DNA of 28,486 nt, taken from the IMG/VR virus record IMGVR_UViG_3300037558_002542, positions 1 to 28,486 of that record. One strand, written 5' to 3'. Position numbers and translations under genes: made by a program. This document shows, one piece after another, positions 17,001-23,525 of the stretch. This stretch comes from a virus. Numbering within the stretch: position 1 is the first letter of the stretch; each line of letters starts with the position of its first letter. The notes below the pieces were generated by a model. The model was not told the origin of the DNA. It was given only the letters and a program-made list of their open reading frames with translations, and did not search any database.

Positions 17001-18924
17001 ATGTTACAACATTACTAGAAATACTATTGATTCCTACAGGACTTCTATTAACAACTGAAATTTTTTCTGAAATACACTTGTTATCATCATAAGATGTCAC
17101 TGGCATGACAATACTAGCAGAGAACTCACTAGACACACCTGAAGATGCTAATAGAGTTTTGATCTTATCTGATCTATTAGCGCCAAATGAGTATCCTTGA
17201 AGAACGTTTTCTGGAGGAATATCAAGGTTAGAAGAATTAAGAAGATAGAGTCTGCCAGTAGAAGCAACTCCAACAGTTCTTGATACATCAATTGGAGAAA
17301 ACTCAATATTTACTTTTTTATTTGGATCAATAAATCTCGGTGGAATGACATGTGTAATATAACCAGCATCATCCTGAGGGAATGAAGTGTCCCTAAATCC
17401 TCTAGAGATTAAAGCTTTTGCACCAAAATTTGAGTTTGAATTGGTAACACTTTGATCTCCTCCAGTTTCAGCAACGAAGTGTTCTGCATATCCAATAGCA
17501 AAGATTGAGACTAATTGAAGAATTGAATTATTGGAGCATTTAATGTGGAAGTTTGTATACTCTGGTTTATATACTGCGCTAGAATTTGTATGAATATTTT
17601 CATTGCCTGCAATGTTTCCATCTTCATAAAGACCAGTTGAACTATTATACTTTACAAAGGCGTTATCATCTCTTTGGAGACCAATTCCCGTGAATTGAGC
17701 CACAACCATAGATTTAAATCCAGATGCCTTATTGCCGTCAGCATGGAGACCACACATACCAAAAACAGATCTCAAAGATATGTTAAAGATATATGGTGAT
17801 GCAGAAGTAACAGTGTCAACAGAGATATTCAGAGTTGCGCCTGGAACACTTGGAAGAGCATCTCCTGGAGGGGATTGAACTTGGTATACAACTTCTCTGG
17901 CATTATTAACTTCTTTAATAACATACTGCCCATCATATCCAACAGAACCAACACCATCAATTCTAATTGGCGTATCAACATCTAGACCTGGAAGATCCTG
18001 AGATAGACGAACCGTAATTAAATTATTTGCAATGATACCATCACCAGATCTAATACTTGTAATTCCAACTTCATCACCAGTTGAACCTACAATTCTATAT
18101 TCGTCAACTTTTGCCTGAATATCAACAATAGATGATGGAGGATAATCTGGAGAAATCTCACGACCACTCGTTGGTCCATATGCCATACCAACTTTTTCAT
18201 AGTATAAATCAAGATCAGTTCTAGTTGTACTATATGTGAGGAAAGTATCATTAATATCTACAGAATTTACTCCGTCTGCATACTCAAAACAAGTGAGTTT
18301 ATGGTGAGAATAATTTGGAATAAAAGAGTTTGATGCATAATCACCATAAACATTTCTATTTGGATCACCATCAAATAATGAGAACTGCCACAGATAAGTT
18401 GTTCCGGTTAATCTAAAAATAGCAGATCTGTCAATGTTAGCATTATCTGCTCTAGGAACGTATAGTGGTCTAATTCTAGTTTTTCTTAGATCATATCCAA
18501 CGATTGAAGTTCCTCTTGGGATGATGATTCCACCATGAATACTATTAAACTTATAGAGAATATTATTTCTTGAGTTTAAATCAAAATTACTCGTCAGATC
18601 AAGTTCTAGTGACTCAATAACTTCTGCACCAGATCTATCGTAAAATTTGTTAGCACCAATGGGAATAAGACCAGGGCGATTGTCTACAAAGTGATCACCT
18701 GGATATACAAATATTGTTGTTTTACTAAATCTATCGTTATCTTTTCCACCTTGATACGAGAACCTTGCAGATTCAAGAAGAGCTCTTTGTATGGTTTTGA
18801 AGGGTTTTGCTAAAGAGTTTCCTTGATTCTCTATACTATCTGTAGAATCACGATCATTGGGATTTACGTAGAGAATTACTCCACGATTATTTTTTAGAAA
18901 ATTATCCAGTCTGCTAAGACCCAT
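14041..18924 (-). CDS. Large conserved virion structural protein (1627 aa, beta-helix-like N-terminus)
   Basis: Residues 18-80 (YVNPNDRDSTDS, then SLAKPFKTIQRALLESARFSY and VYPGDHFVDNRPG) resemble the first turns of pectate-lyase-type beta-helices. At least four beta modules of the HGF-xxG-xx-I-x-I-xG...NG-xYxVTxV type recur along the chain, one near 15130-15240. GSGY-type modules lie around residues 1065-1150 (VGIVSAGANYG; ISAVEIMDGGSAYG). The C-terminal quarter has an RVFRGSLGTRRQRHSNGA motif and the very characteristic RNSFIRASGHTFEYVGFGPG and VYTGMNDAGEFYIGN blocks, which I recall as strongly conserved in T4-like cyanophages. The last 40 residues (GTVGDVVFNASPENGDFIGWVY) look like a fibre-type cap. 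ATG start at 18924. A late promoter ends 28 nt upstream. It is a virion protein of tail, baseplate periphery or fibre; which of these I cannot tell. Confidence 0.85.
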   Translation of the reverse strand: MGLSRLDNFLKNNRGVILYVNPNDRDSTDSIENQGNSLAKPFKTIQRALLESARFSYQGGKDNDRFSKTTIFVYPGDHFVDNRPGLIPIGANKFYDRSGAEVIESLELDLTSNFDLNSRNNILYKFNSIHGGIIIPRGTSIVGYDLRKTRIRPLYVPRADNANIDRSAIFRLTGTTYLWQFSLFDGDPNRNVYGDYASNSFIPNYSHHKLTCFEYADGVNSVDINDTFLTYSTTRTDLDLYYEKVGMAYGPTSGREISPDYPPSSIVDIQAKVDEYRIVGSTGDEVGITSIRSGDGIIANNLITVRLSQDLPGLDVDTPIRIDGVGSVGYDGQYVIKEVNNAREVVYQVQSPPGDALPSVPGATLNISVDTVTSASPYIFNISLRSVFGMCGLHADGNKASGFKSMVVAQFTGIGLQRDDNAFVKYNSSTGLYEDGNIAGNENIHTNSSAVYKPEYTNFHIKCSNNSILQLVSIFAIGYAEHFVAETGGDQSVTNSNSNFGAKALISRGFRDTSFPQDDAGYITHVIPPRFIDPNKKVNIEFSPIDVSRTVGVASTGRLYLLNSSNLDIPPENVLQGYSFGANRSDKIKTLLASSGVSSEFSASIVMPVTSYDDNKCISEKISVVNRSPVGINSISSNVVTLKRPHQFVNGESVRVYSNTGQIPDGLRSNKIYYAITNGSGITSTTQIKLATSLNDSVNDDSLTFNANGGTIEIRSRVVDKRPGEIGHPMQFDSLVGQWYVNVSTASTQNDLYDKIITDGVSVLGQGTPRTFFTRTVEKRNSVDTVHKVRYVTPKESVIARPPIDGYAIQLSSNISGFTTSIIEKQFSNTTTTLGSPTDLRLFNFIANATWSSNIATIDSELPHYLQVGSLVKLDNIKSSVNTTGVGQSGFNGEYIVTGISSAKQFNIGISTNPGTFTSNTSIRDTNLPRFLEKEFRETFTIYRSTQYKEYIKNQQDGVYHVLMISNSVKPTVAPFNNIKLSQPIANFYPQLDRDNPSSDPKSSSVHALSETIGDVVINDPVNSITRQAVDQGLAAVGVGLGITDIVSNSATSHTLYFKNEHRFNRLEKVGIVSAGANYGSGSGTEYFYNAKLVSIGNSTTGKFATAKITVGSGGTISAVEIMDGGSAYGIGNTLAIVGVSTSINHVVGVVSVTSIYNNVDSIISLAGIFDKTFDNYNNNYRIVGVPTGDVTRVDVKSFEDIPCHTLNTNGLGAIQTSLVSAYYSDESLEVSSISYTQNTGVATVTTSAAHGFRIGNGIEIAGASDSLYNQRVVVTEVVGLTTFSVNLGTGTTTPALSSNVFVCSDLLNFRSNDGNITNENENIGGRLIAPYGEVRTTLSAEITSLTDENLNLVNQDNINFRIGEYILIDDEIVRIKRSVVPGDSLRVFRGSLGTRRQRHSNGAVAKRIRVFPVELRRNSFIRASGHTFEYVGFGPGNYSTAIPSKQDRSLSIKEKFLAQSSKQNGGIVVYTGMNDAGEFYIGNKRVSSVTGKEEVVDAPIPTVTGQDLTEGDVSVGFDVLTPLEANITRSIRVEGGPDNNVLSEFDGPVVFNEKITSTSTKGVEVSSMFIQGDQTVSRKYTVGISTPVSAGTVGDVVFNASPENGDFIGWVYTTTSEWKAFGQIDN

Positions 18925-18952
18925 GGTATTAAAGCACTATATTCCGTTGGAT

Positions 18953-18960
18953 TATTTATC
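18953..18960 (-). promoter_or_regulatory. T4-type late promoter variant GATAAATA
   Basis: GATAAATA on the minus strand in the 58-base gap upstream of the 1627-aa gene, 28 nt before its ATG. A run of six G residues (18970-18975) lies just upstream of it. It restarts late transcription after the small-gene/tRNA island. Confidence 0.75.
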
Positions 18961-18982
18961 AGATATAATCCCCCCGAGTATT

Positions 18983-19159
18983 TTATTCTTTAGGATCTAG
19001 AATGTACTCTACAGTGTTTGCAACATCATTCATAGCATCTCTCAACATAGGTTGTTGACCTGAGTGTTGTTCAAGTTTGGTGACACCATTTTTCCATTCC
19101 TCGGTGAGAGTCCACCTCCACTGCTCCATACTTCTTGAATACCAAAGATTAATTTTCAT
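18983..19159 (-). CDS. Small conserved-type protein, 58 aa
   Basis: A short reading frame, ATG at 19159 to TAA, of 58 codons. The protein starts MKINLWYSRSMEQWRWTLTEEW and ends TVEYILDPKE. It is rich in Trp (four in the first 22 residues) with a charged, probably helical C-terminal half, so it does not look like a chance frame. I recall similar Trp-rich MKINLWY starts among small proteins of T4-like cyanophages; function unknown. It lies between tRNA-Thr and the 1627-aa gene and has no clear Shine-Dalgarno. Its neighbours suggest a non-virion, early-type small gene, which is inference. Confidence 0.75.
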   Translation of the reverse strand: MKINLWYSRSMEQWRWTLTEEWKNGVTKLEQHSGQQPMLRDAMNDVANTVEYILDPKE

Positions 19160-19189
19160 TGAACCATTTTTGAATGTTTAGGTTTTTAA

Positions 19190-19263
19190 AGCCAATTAAC
19201 AGACTTGAACTGTTGACCTGTTGTTTACAAAACAACTGCTCTATCCAACTGAGCTAAATTGGC
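19190..19263 (-). tRNA. tRNA-Thr (anticodon TGT)
   Basis: A complete 74-nt cloverleaf on the minus strand. It has a perfect 7-bp acceptor stem (GCCAATT/AATTGGC), D stem GCTC/GAGC, anticodon stem GTTGT/ACAAC with loop TTTGTAA, T stem AACAG/CTGTT and loop TTCAAGT. The anticodon is TGT, decoding ACA. CCA is not encoded. There is no D-loop or stem damage, so it should be functional. Confidence 0.95.
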
Positions 19264-19292
19264 AATTAGAACACTTTATAAAATTTACAAAT

Positions 19293-19571
19293 TTAGTCTT
19301 CTGGTAAGAGTTCTGGATTTTCTAGTGCCATTTCAAAAAAACATGGATGACACTCTTCCATAATCAAGTAACCAGACGATAAGTATAAGTCTTCCATAGT
19401 ATATGTCTTATGGTGTTTCTTAGCTAGATTAATTATATTTGGATCTTTTTCTACTTCTGGACTCAAGTGATCAAATGTAAATGCATATCCATTTATAGAA
19501 TACATGACTACCGGAAGTATCTTTCCTTTAGCATCATATAGACAGTAGAATTTATCTATCGTATGTTGCAT
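19293..19571 (-). CDS. Hypothetical protein, 92 aa, between the two tRNA genes
   Basis: ATG at 19571 (MQHTIDKFYCLYDAKGKILPV) to TAA at 19293. A soluble, acidic, mixed alpha/beta small protein with no signal peptide or membrane segment. Residues 2-30 look like a short beta-hairpin start, and the C-terminal third (LYLSSGYLIMEECHPCFFEMALENPELLPED) is acidic with two Cys around His-Pro. I do not recognise a family. It begins 24 bases after the 3' end of tRNA-Leu and ends 29 bases before tRNA-Thr. The Shine-Dalgarno is weak. Location among tRNAs and small genes suggests an early or accessory role rather than a virion role; this is inference. Confidence 0.75.
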   Translation of the reverse strand: MQHTIDKFYCLYDAKGKILPVVMYSINGYAFTFDHLSPEVEKDPNIINLAKKHHKTYTMEDLYLSSGYLIMEECHPCFFEMALENPELLPED

Positions 19572-19595
19572 ATATTACTTTTTGATTTTATTTAG

Positions 19596-19679
19596 TAGGA
19601 ACGAAGAGACTTGAACTCTCACGACCATATGGTCAACAGATTTTAAGTCTGGTGCGTCTACCGATTCCGCCACATTCCC
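19596..19679 (-). tRNA. tRNA-Leu (anticodon TAA)
   Basis: An 84-nt class II tRNA on the minus strand. The acceptor is GGGAATG/CGTTCCT with wobble pairs at the end, D stem GCG/CGC, and anticodon loop CTTAAAA with anticodon TAA. The long variable arm has a GACC-ATAT-GGTC hairpin, and the T arm is GAGAG-TTCAAGT-CTCTT. It decodes UUA. The outermost anticodon-stem pair looks mismatched (C27-U43). CCA is not encoded. Confidence 0.95.
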
Positions 19680-19697
19680 ATTTATGAAAGATAGTTT

Positions 19698-20123
19698 TTA
19701 ACCACCATCAACTTGACATCCAACTAGTGCTCCACCAACAATACCAAGAGGAATTGCCCACAATCTTCCTTCCTTACGGGAAAGTGCAGCACCTGCTCCA
19801 CCACCAGCAATTCCACCTAAAATAGAACCTTCAATGCATGAATTGTCATCAGCGGGAACTGATCTACGGGTATGTTTATCAACCCGTACTTCGTGCCCAT
19901 TAATATATGTTCGTCGTACACTTACGTTATCACAAGGAACCTTTATTCTCTCTTTGTATGATTTTACATAACCAGGATTATTCATGGTGCCTGGGACATA
20001 AGTTTCCCTATAGACCCTCTTATAGCACTTCTGCTCACGAGAATATCCACCCTGAGACTCATAGGGTGCTGCAAGTGCTGCAGCAGGTGTGAGAGCAATG
20101 ATTGTGAAGAGAATGAGTTTCAT
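19698..20123 (-). CDS. Secreted glycine-zipper protein, 141 aa
   Basis: Residues 1-18 (MKLILFTIIALTPAAALA) are a classical signal peptide with an Ala-x-Ala cleavage site, so the protein is predicted to leave the host cytoplasm. The mature part, about 20-90, is basic and Tyr-rich with Cys at about 33 and 64. Residues about 98-137 form a glycine zipper (SILGGIAGGGAGAALS... IPLGIVGGALVGC) like those of the Rickettsia 17-kDa antigen and OmpA-like lipoprotein families, which insert in or associate with membranes. There is no lipobox Cys after the signal. It starts 6 bases after the 80-aa gene. The role in phage infection is unknown; an envelope or lysis/exclusion-related function would be a guess. 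Confidence 0.8.
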   Translation of the reverse strand: MKLILFTIIALTPAAALAAPYESQGGYSREQKCYKRVYRETYVPGTMNNPGYVKSYKERIKVPCDNVSVRRTYINGHEVRVDKHTRRSVPADDNSCIEGSILGGIAGGGAGAALSRKEGRLWAIPLGIVGGALVGCQVDGG

Positions 20124-20129
20124 GATTGA

Positions 20130-20372
20130 TCAGTTGTAAGAATTACGTTTGTCTGTGACTAGAACATCAGAATATACAAGTTCATCTTGAAGAAAGTCTT
20201 TACATACGGAGAGAATATCCATAAAATCGTCAATGTCATTACATTCAACAACTTGTTCTGCCCCCTCACTTGAATAGAGGTAAAAACTACGAGAGCAAGT
20301 ATCTACAACGCAGCGAGTAAGATACTCTTCATTATTGGATTGTACGTATAGATCTCTGTCTCGTTTGGACAT
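20130..20372 (-). CDS. Hypothetical acidic protein, 80 aa
   Basis: I place the start at the ATG at 20372 (MSKRDRDLYVQSNNEEYLTRC). It has a good Shine-Dalgarno AAGGA at 20382-20386, 9 nt before it, and a sigma70-like promoter just upstream. A longer frame starting near 20498 would run into the end of the preceding gene and lacks these signals. The protein is small, soluble and acidic, with a VVECNDIDDFMDILSVCKDFLQDEL helix-like segment and three Cys. I do not recognise a family. It is the first gene of the small-gene/tRNA island and is followed 6 bases later by the glycine-zipper gene, so it probably heads a short operon. Confidence 0.75.
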   Translation of the reverse strand: MSKRDRDLYVQSNNEEYLTRCVVDTCSRSFYLYSSEGAEQVVECNDIDDFMDILSVCKDFLQDELVYSDVLVTDKRNSYN

Positions 20373-20397
20373 GTGTTCTTTTCCTTCGGACACTCTT

Positions 20398-20426
20398 ATA
20401 ATAACACCAATAAACCCCTGGTGCAA
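20398..20426 (-). promoter_or_regulatory. Candidate host sigma70-type promoter
   Basis: On the minus strand TTGCAC (20421-20426) is followed after exactly 17 bases by TATTAT (20398-20403). The -10 differs from consensus at one base and the -35 at three. It is placed about 26 nt before the 80-aa gene, with no ATAAATA late element nearby. This is the expected layout of an early, host-polymerase promoter driving the island; the weak -35 keeps confidence low. Confidence 0.4.
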
Positions 20427-20445
20427 GGGATTATGTGCCAGTTTA

Positions 20446-20922
20446 TCAATCGGTAAACCCACCACCATCAAAGTCCCCGTCAACGTTAACGTTTGCAACG
20501 TTGTTGGTTATAGATGCTGTAACTCCAAGACCAGTAAAGTTAAGAGATGTGACAATACCGACAGGTATGTTTTCATCCTTGATGAGGATTGTACCACCTC
20601 CACCAACCGAACCTGCAGGGATAGAAACGGTGAAATTAAAAGATGATATAGCAGTATCCCCAAATATATTTTGTATAGATGCGGTTATTTCATATGATTT
20701 ACCATTTTTGAGTTGTTGTAAATCAGATGTAGGAACTGAGACTATAGTACTATTATTTGATACTGCCTGAACATATGAAATGTTTGGGTTATTAGTTATA
20801 GCGATAGATACTGATTGTGTATTTTCAATACCTGATGTGCTGACCAATATAGATTGATTTGACAATTTTTCATCAGGAGACAATACTTCACCAAAACTAG
20901 GAAGTAATGTGATTTGTGGCAT
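20446..20922 (-). CDS. Small virion-type protein with FVG/FTG-GV module, 158 aa
   Basis: I choose the ATG at 20922 (MPQITLLPSFGEVLS). The frame extends to a TTG at 20952, but a late promoter at 20956-20963 would start transcription at about 20949, leaving that TTG without a leader. No good Shine-Dalgarno precedes either start. Residues 1-100 are a probable beta domain (SVSIAITNNPNISYVQAV). A Gly linker (SVGGGGT) at about 108 leads to a module (TSLNFTGLGVTASITNNVANVNV) that matches the duplicated module in the 449-aa structural gene. The end, DGDFDGGGFTD, is abrupt. It is probably a virion component with an immunoglobulin-like N-terminal fold, by inference; no close family is recognised. Confidence 0.7.
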   Translation of the reverse strand: MPQITLLPSFGEVLSPDEKLSNQSILVSTSGIENTQSVSIAITNNPNISYVQAVSNNSTIVSVPTSDLQQLKNGKSYEITASIQNIFGDTAISSFNFTVSIPAGSVGGGGTILIKDENIPVGIVTSLNFTGLGVTASITNNVANVNVDGDFDGGGFTD

Positions 20923-20948
20923 TACTGTAAAAATTTTAAATATTTGTT

Positions 20949-22022
20949 TCAATCATATTTATCTTCAATCATTCGGATAGAAAGATTATTGGTATTAATT
21001 CTCCTATTATTCTCTCTAATAGCATAACTTAGTGACCACTCAGCCAATTGTTCATTGGTTTTAGCATCCTTAATTGCACTGACACCTGTTGCTAATTCAG
21101 TAATTCTTGCACGTAAACCATTAATACGAGCCATTAGAGGATTTATTTGAGCACGAATACTGCAAATTTGATTTCTATTTGAATTATTTTTTTTATGGGC
21201 AGGAATATCACTTGGTCCAGTGATATTGTAGAAAAATCCCAAACTACCAGTATAATTTCTTATTCCATTAGACTCTTGATTAAAGAAAGAGACTGATGTC
21301 TTACCTATTCCAAGATTATTTCTATTTGTTGCTAGTGTTTGATACTCACCGGGTTCTAGAGGGTTAATTACACTAGAGTTTACAGTCTCTAAGTTTTCAA
21401 AATACCAAGCTCGCAATGTATCGGGATATATTGGTGCTCTAGTAATAGTAGATATTTTATCCTTATATGTAATCTTCTGTTGTTGAGGGTCAATGATATT
21501 GCCATTGAGATCTACACATTCAGTTATCTCAGGTCTGAGAGTATCGCCGCAAAGATAATATCTTCCTGCTTCTTCAACTTCTCCCCTATGCGCCTGAAAA
21601 GTTTCTACTGTATCTGGAGAAATAAAATTGTATACATCATAAGATGAAGTATTTGCACTAACTTTACATGAATACCAGTTAGTTCCGGTTTCATCATTAG
21701 GAACTTTTCCTTGGAAATTATATGAGCTAAATGGAGCTTCACTAGGCATATTTGAAGATGTAATACCTACGCTAGTAATTCCAGATATATTGTTATATGC
21801 TCTTTGAGAAATTTCTATAATTTCTCTCTTTATTTGATTAATCTCGTCTATCTTTTCAATAATTTCTTGATCAATCTCCAGACAAGTCTGTCTATATTGT
21901 GTGGGTAACGTCGCAGCTATGCTCACGGATTCGTTTAGTCTATCATTACTTAATCGTAAGTTCTTTACACTTTCATTGAATTCGTGAAGAACAAATATAT
22001 CATGTGATCTAAAGTTTGGCAT
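20949..22022 (-). CDS. Coiled-coil structural protein, 357 aa
   Basis: ATG at 22022, 13 bases after the oxygenase-like gene. Residues about 10-75 (RLNESVSIAATL... EKIDEINQIKREIIEISQ) and about 285-357 (RAQINPLMARINGLRARITELATG... ENNRRINTNNLSIRMIEDKYD) have strong heptad-like patterns and probably pair as coiled coils. The middle 90-280 is beta-like with several Cys-containing stretches (NWYSCKVSA, GRYYLCGDTLRPEITECVDLNG) and LRAWYFENLE. There is no signal peptide or membrane segment. I do not recognise a family. Its place at the end of the tail operon suggests a baseplate or tail-attached structural part. Its last codons (Glu-Asp-Lys-Tyr) contain a late promoter for the next gene. Confidence 0.75.
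   Translation of the reverse strand: MPNFRSHDIFVLHEFNESVKNLRLSNDRLNESVSIAATLPTQYRQTCLEIDQEIIEKIDEINQIKREIIEISQRAYNNISGITSVGITSSNMPSEAPFSSYNFQGKVPNDETGTNWYSCKVSANTSSYDVYNFISPDTVETFQAHRGEVEEAGRYYLCGDTLRPEITECVDLNGNIIDPQQQKITYKDKISTITRAPIYPDTLRAWYFENLETVNSSVINPLEPGEYQTLATNRNNLGIGKTSVSFFNQESNGIRNYTGSLGFFYNITGPSDIPAHKKNNSNRNQICSIRAQINPLMARINGLRARITELATGVSAIKDAKTNEQLAEWSLSYAIRENNRRINTNNLSIRMIEDKYD
20956..20963 (-). promoter_or_regulatory. Intragenic T4-type late promoter GATAAATA
   Basis: GATAAATA on the minus strand overlaps the last codons (GAA GAT AAA TAT) of the 357-aa gene and lies 33 nt upstream of the ATG at 20922. It has the same spacing as the intergenic late promoters here, so it is probably real in spite of being inside a gene. 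Confidence 0.65.
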
Positions 22023-22035
22023 TTTTAATATGTAG

Positions 22036-22713
22036 TTACAGTTGTGACCATTGACTTGGATGAGTAGATCCCTGATGGTGATTGTGATATTCCGGTTTCA
22101 ACGTAACTCTTACGTCTCCTGCAATAACGATTCTCTCACCAATTCTTTTTTCGTTCTTCTTAGTAAAGTGTAGAACATTACTTGGAAAGATGATTACAGA
22201 TCCCTCATGAGGTGTAATCGTGTAAAAATTACAATTATATTTATTATAATTCAATAGGATATTATTGTCTCTTGCAACTTCAAACATACCAGACACAGAT
22301 TCATTTCTATTGTTTGCTTGCTGCAGACAAAATTTGTCAGAAGAGTTATCAGTCTTTAAGTAATAAACAAAACTTAGATTTGCTTCATTATGAAAATGTG
22401 CCGGAATTGATGGAGTTTCATCATCTTTATGATATCCAACCCAAGACTTAGTGATGTGGTAGTCTAGTTTTCTAAAGTCAACACCAATATTTTGATGATA
22501 AAAATCTAATGATGTTTTAAGATCATCAAAGAAAAACTTATATTGATGATCTCTATGTAAAAATATTTTTCCAGAACACTCCGGACTCTCATTTTTATAT
22601 CCATCAAACCAATATTCTTTAACGTCATCTAGATGCTCGTCCTTGAACTGTTGATGACAATCTATGTTGTTTTGATAGATTACTAGAGGAAAGATCTCAT
22701 GAACCTTATTCAT
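22036..22713 (-). CDS. 2-oxoglutarate/Fe(II)-dependent oxygenase-like protein, 225 aa
   Basis: The ATG at 22713 shares one base with the stop of the upstream gene (TGATG), so translation is coupled; a TTG one codon upstream is less likely. The fold of the TIGR02466 / 2OG-FeII_Oxy_5 type is indicated by PAHFHNEANLSFVYYL (His106, His108, Glu110; Fe ligands are probably among these), then HEGSVIIFPSNVLHFTKKNEKRIGERIVIAGDV, giving the distal His182 and the 2-oxoglutarate-binding Arg194. Family members hydroxylate proteins or small molecules using 2-oxoglutarate and O2. T4-like cyanophages carry several such genes, mostly of unknown substrate. This one sits inside the tail operon between structural genes, so its substrate could be a virion or host protein, which is speculation. 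Confidence 0.82.
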   Translation of the reverse strand: MNKVHEIFPLVIYQNNIDCHQQFKDEHLDDVKEYWFDGYKNESPECSGKIFLHRDHQYKFFFDDLKTSLDFYHQNIGVDFRKLDYHITKSWVGYHKDDETPSIPAHFHNEANLSFVYYLKTDNSSDKFCLQQANNRNESVSGMFEVARDNNILLNYNKYNCNFYTITPHEGSVIIFPSNVLHFTKKNEKRIGERIVIAGDVRVTLKPEYHNHHQGSTHPSQWSQL

Positions 22714-23522
22714 CAATCACTATTAACGATGTACTGATCATTATCGCCCGGATAATCATCTTCCGTCAAGCCCTGGTACTCTGAAATATTTTTACTTACA
22801 TCCTTTCTCTCACCATAGACAACATAACTACAATTAATTGCATCACCTGATCTATTCTTTACAATGATGTTTTGACTACCCTCAATCTTCTCAACAAATA
22901 ACTCTTGATAACATCCAATTGGAGTAAGACTGACTCCAATGGTATTAGCATTTACAAGTTCATTCCAATAATCTGGCAGTTTAATTACTGTACTATCTTT
23001 TAACTTACCTCTATAGTAAACCTCTGCTTCTGGACCCTCAAGACAAACATATCTCAATCTATGATTTTCTTTTGTTGGGTGTGGAATGTCAAATGATTTT
23101 TTAGATCCTGCAAGGGCACTATTTTTATTAATTCTAGATGCAACATCACCACACCCAGCAACATTAAGTGATGATGAACAAACAACAGAACCTCCACAAA
23201 AGACACTTCTTGTTGCAAATATATTACCATCAATATTAATGTCTCCATTAAAGAAAGTTTGAGATACATTTGCTACAAGAGAACCGAGTGGACCAACATT
23301 AGACTCTAGAATAATGTTATTTACATCATTACCGTTTGCGTGGAACCAGGCATATCTTCCCCTATTCTTATAGAATAAGATGCCAATGTCGGTAACGTTA
23401 AATTCTGGACCTTCTGTCGGAAGTTGTTTATACCAATTTGGTTCACTATCATCAAAAGTAAAGTTACCATTACTAGGTCCAGTGAATGTTCCGTAATTCT
23501 TAAAATCAAATAAATCTGCCAT
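22713..23522 (-). CDS. Tail structural protein with LEGPE/LPDYW domain (paralogue 2)
   Basis: 269 aa. Residues about 1-140 are beta-rich (NFTFDDSEPNWYKQLPTEGPEF, then SQTFFNGDINIDGNIFATRSVFCGGSVVC, which looks like short beta-helix or spike rungs) and Cys-containing. Residues 144-243 are a compact domain starting FDIPHPTKENHRLRYVCLEGPE and including LPDYW and SLTPIGCYQ. The same domain occurs in the preceding gene. Similar domains are found in proteins of phages and bacteria near fibre-type or S74-type ends. An acidic tail follows (LTEDDYPGDND). The ATG at 23522 has a good Shine-Dalgarno GAGGAG at 23532-23537, lying in the last codons of the upstream gene, 9 nt away. Probably a baseplate or spike-tip component; the precise role is unknown. 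Confidence 0.78.
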   Translation of the reverse strand: MADLFDFKNYGTFTGPSNGNFTFDDSEPNWYKQLPTEGPEFNVTDIGILFYKNRGRYAWFHANGNDVNNIILESNVGPLGSLVANVSQTFFNGDINIDGNIFATRSVFCGGSVVCSSSLNVAGCGDVASRINKNSALAGSKKSFDIPHPTKENHRLRYVCLEGPEAEVYYRGKLKDSTVIKLPDYWNELVNANTIGVSLTPIGCYQELFVEKIEGSQNIIVKNRSGDAINCSYVVYGERKDVSKNISEYQGLTEDDYPGDNDQYIVNSD

Positions 23523-23525
23523 TGA

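Noticed and set aside
20130-20498. Longer form (122 aa) of the 80-aa gene starting near 20498
   Set aside because: It would overlap the end of the 158-aa gene and lacks a Shine-Dalgarno, while the ATG at 20372 has AAGGA at good spacing behind a promoter candidate.
22238-22245. AATAAATA late-promoter match on the minus strand inside the oxygenase gene
   Set aside because: No gene starts within reach downstream; the next start is about 215 bases away. A chance match is expected in AT-rich coding DNA.
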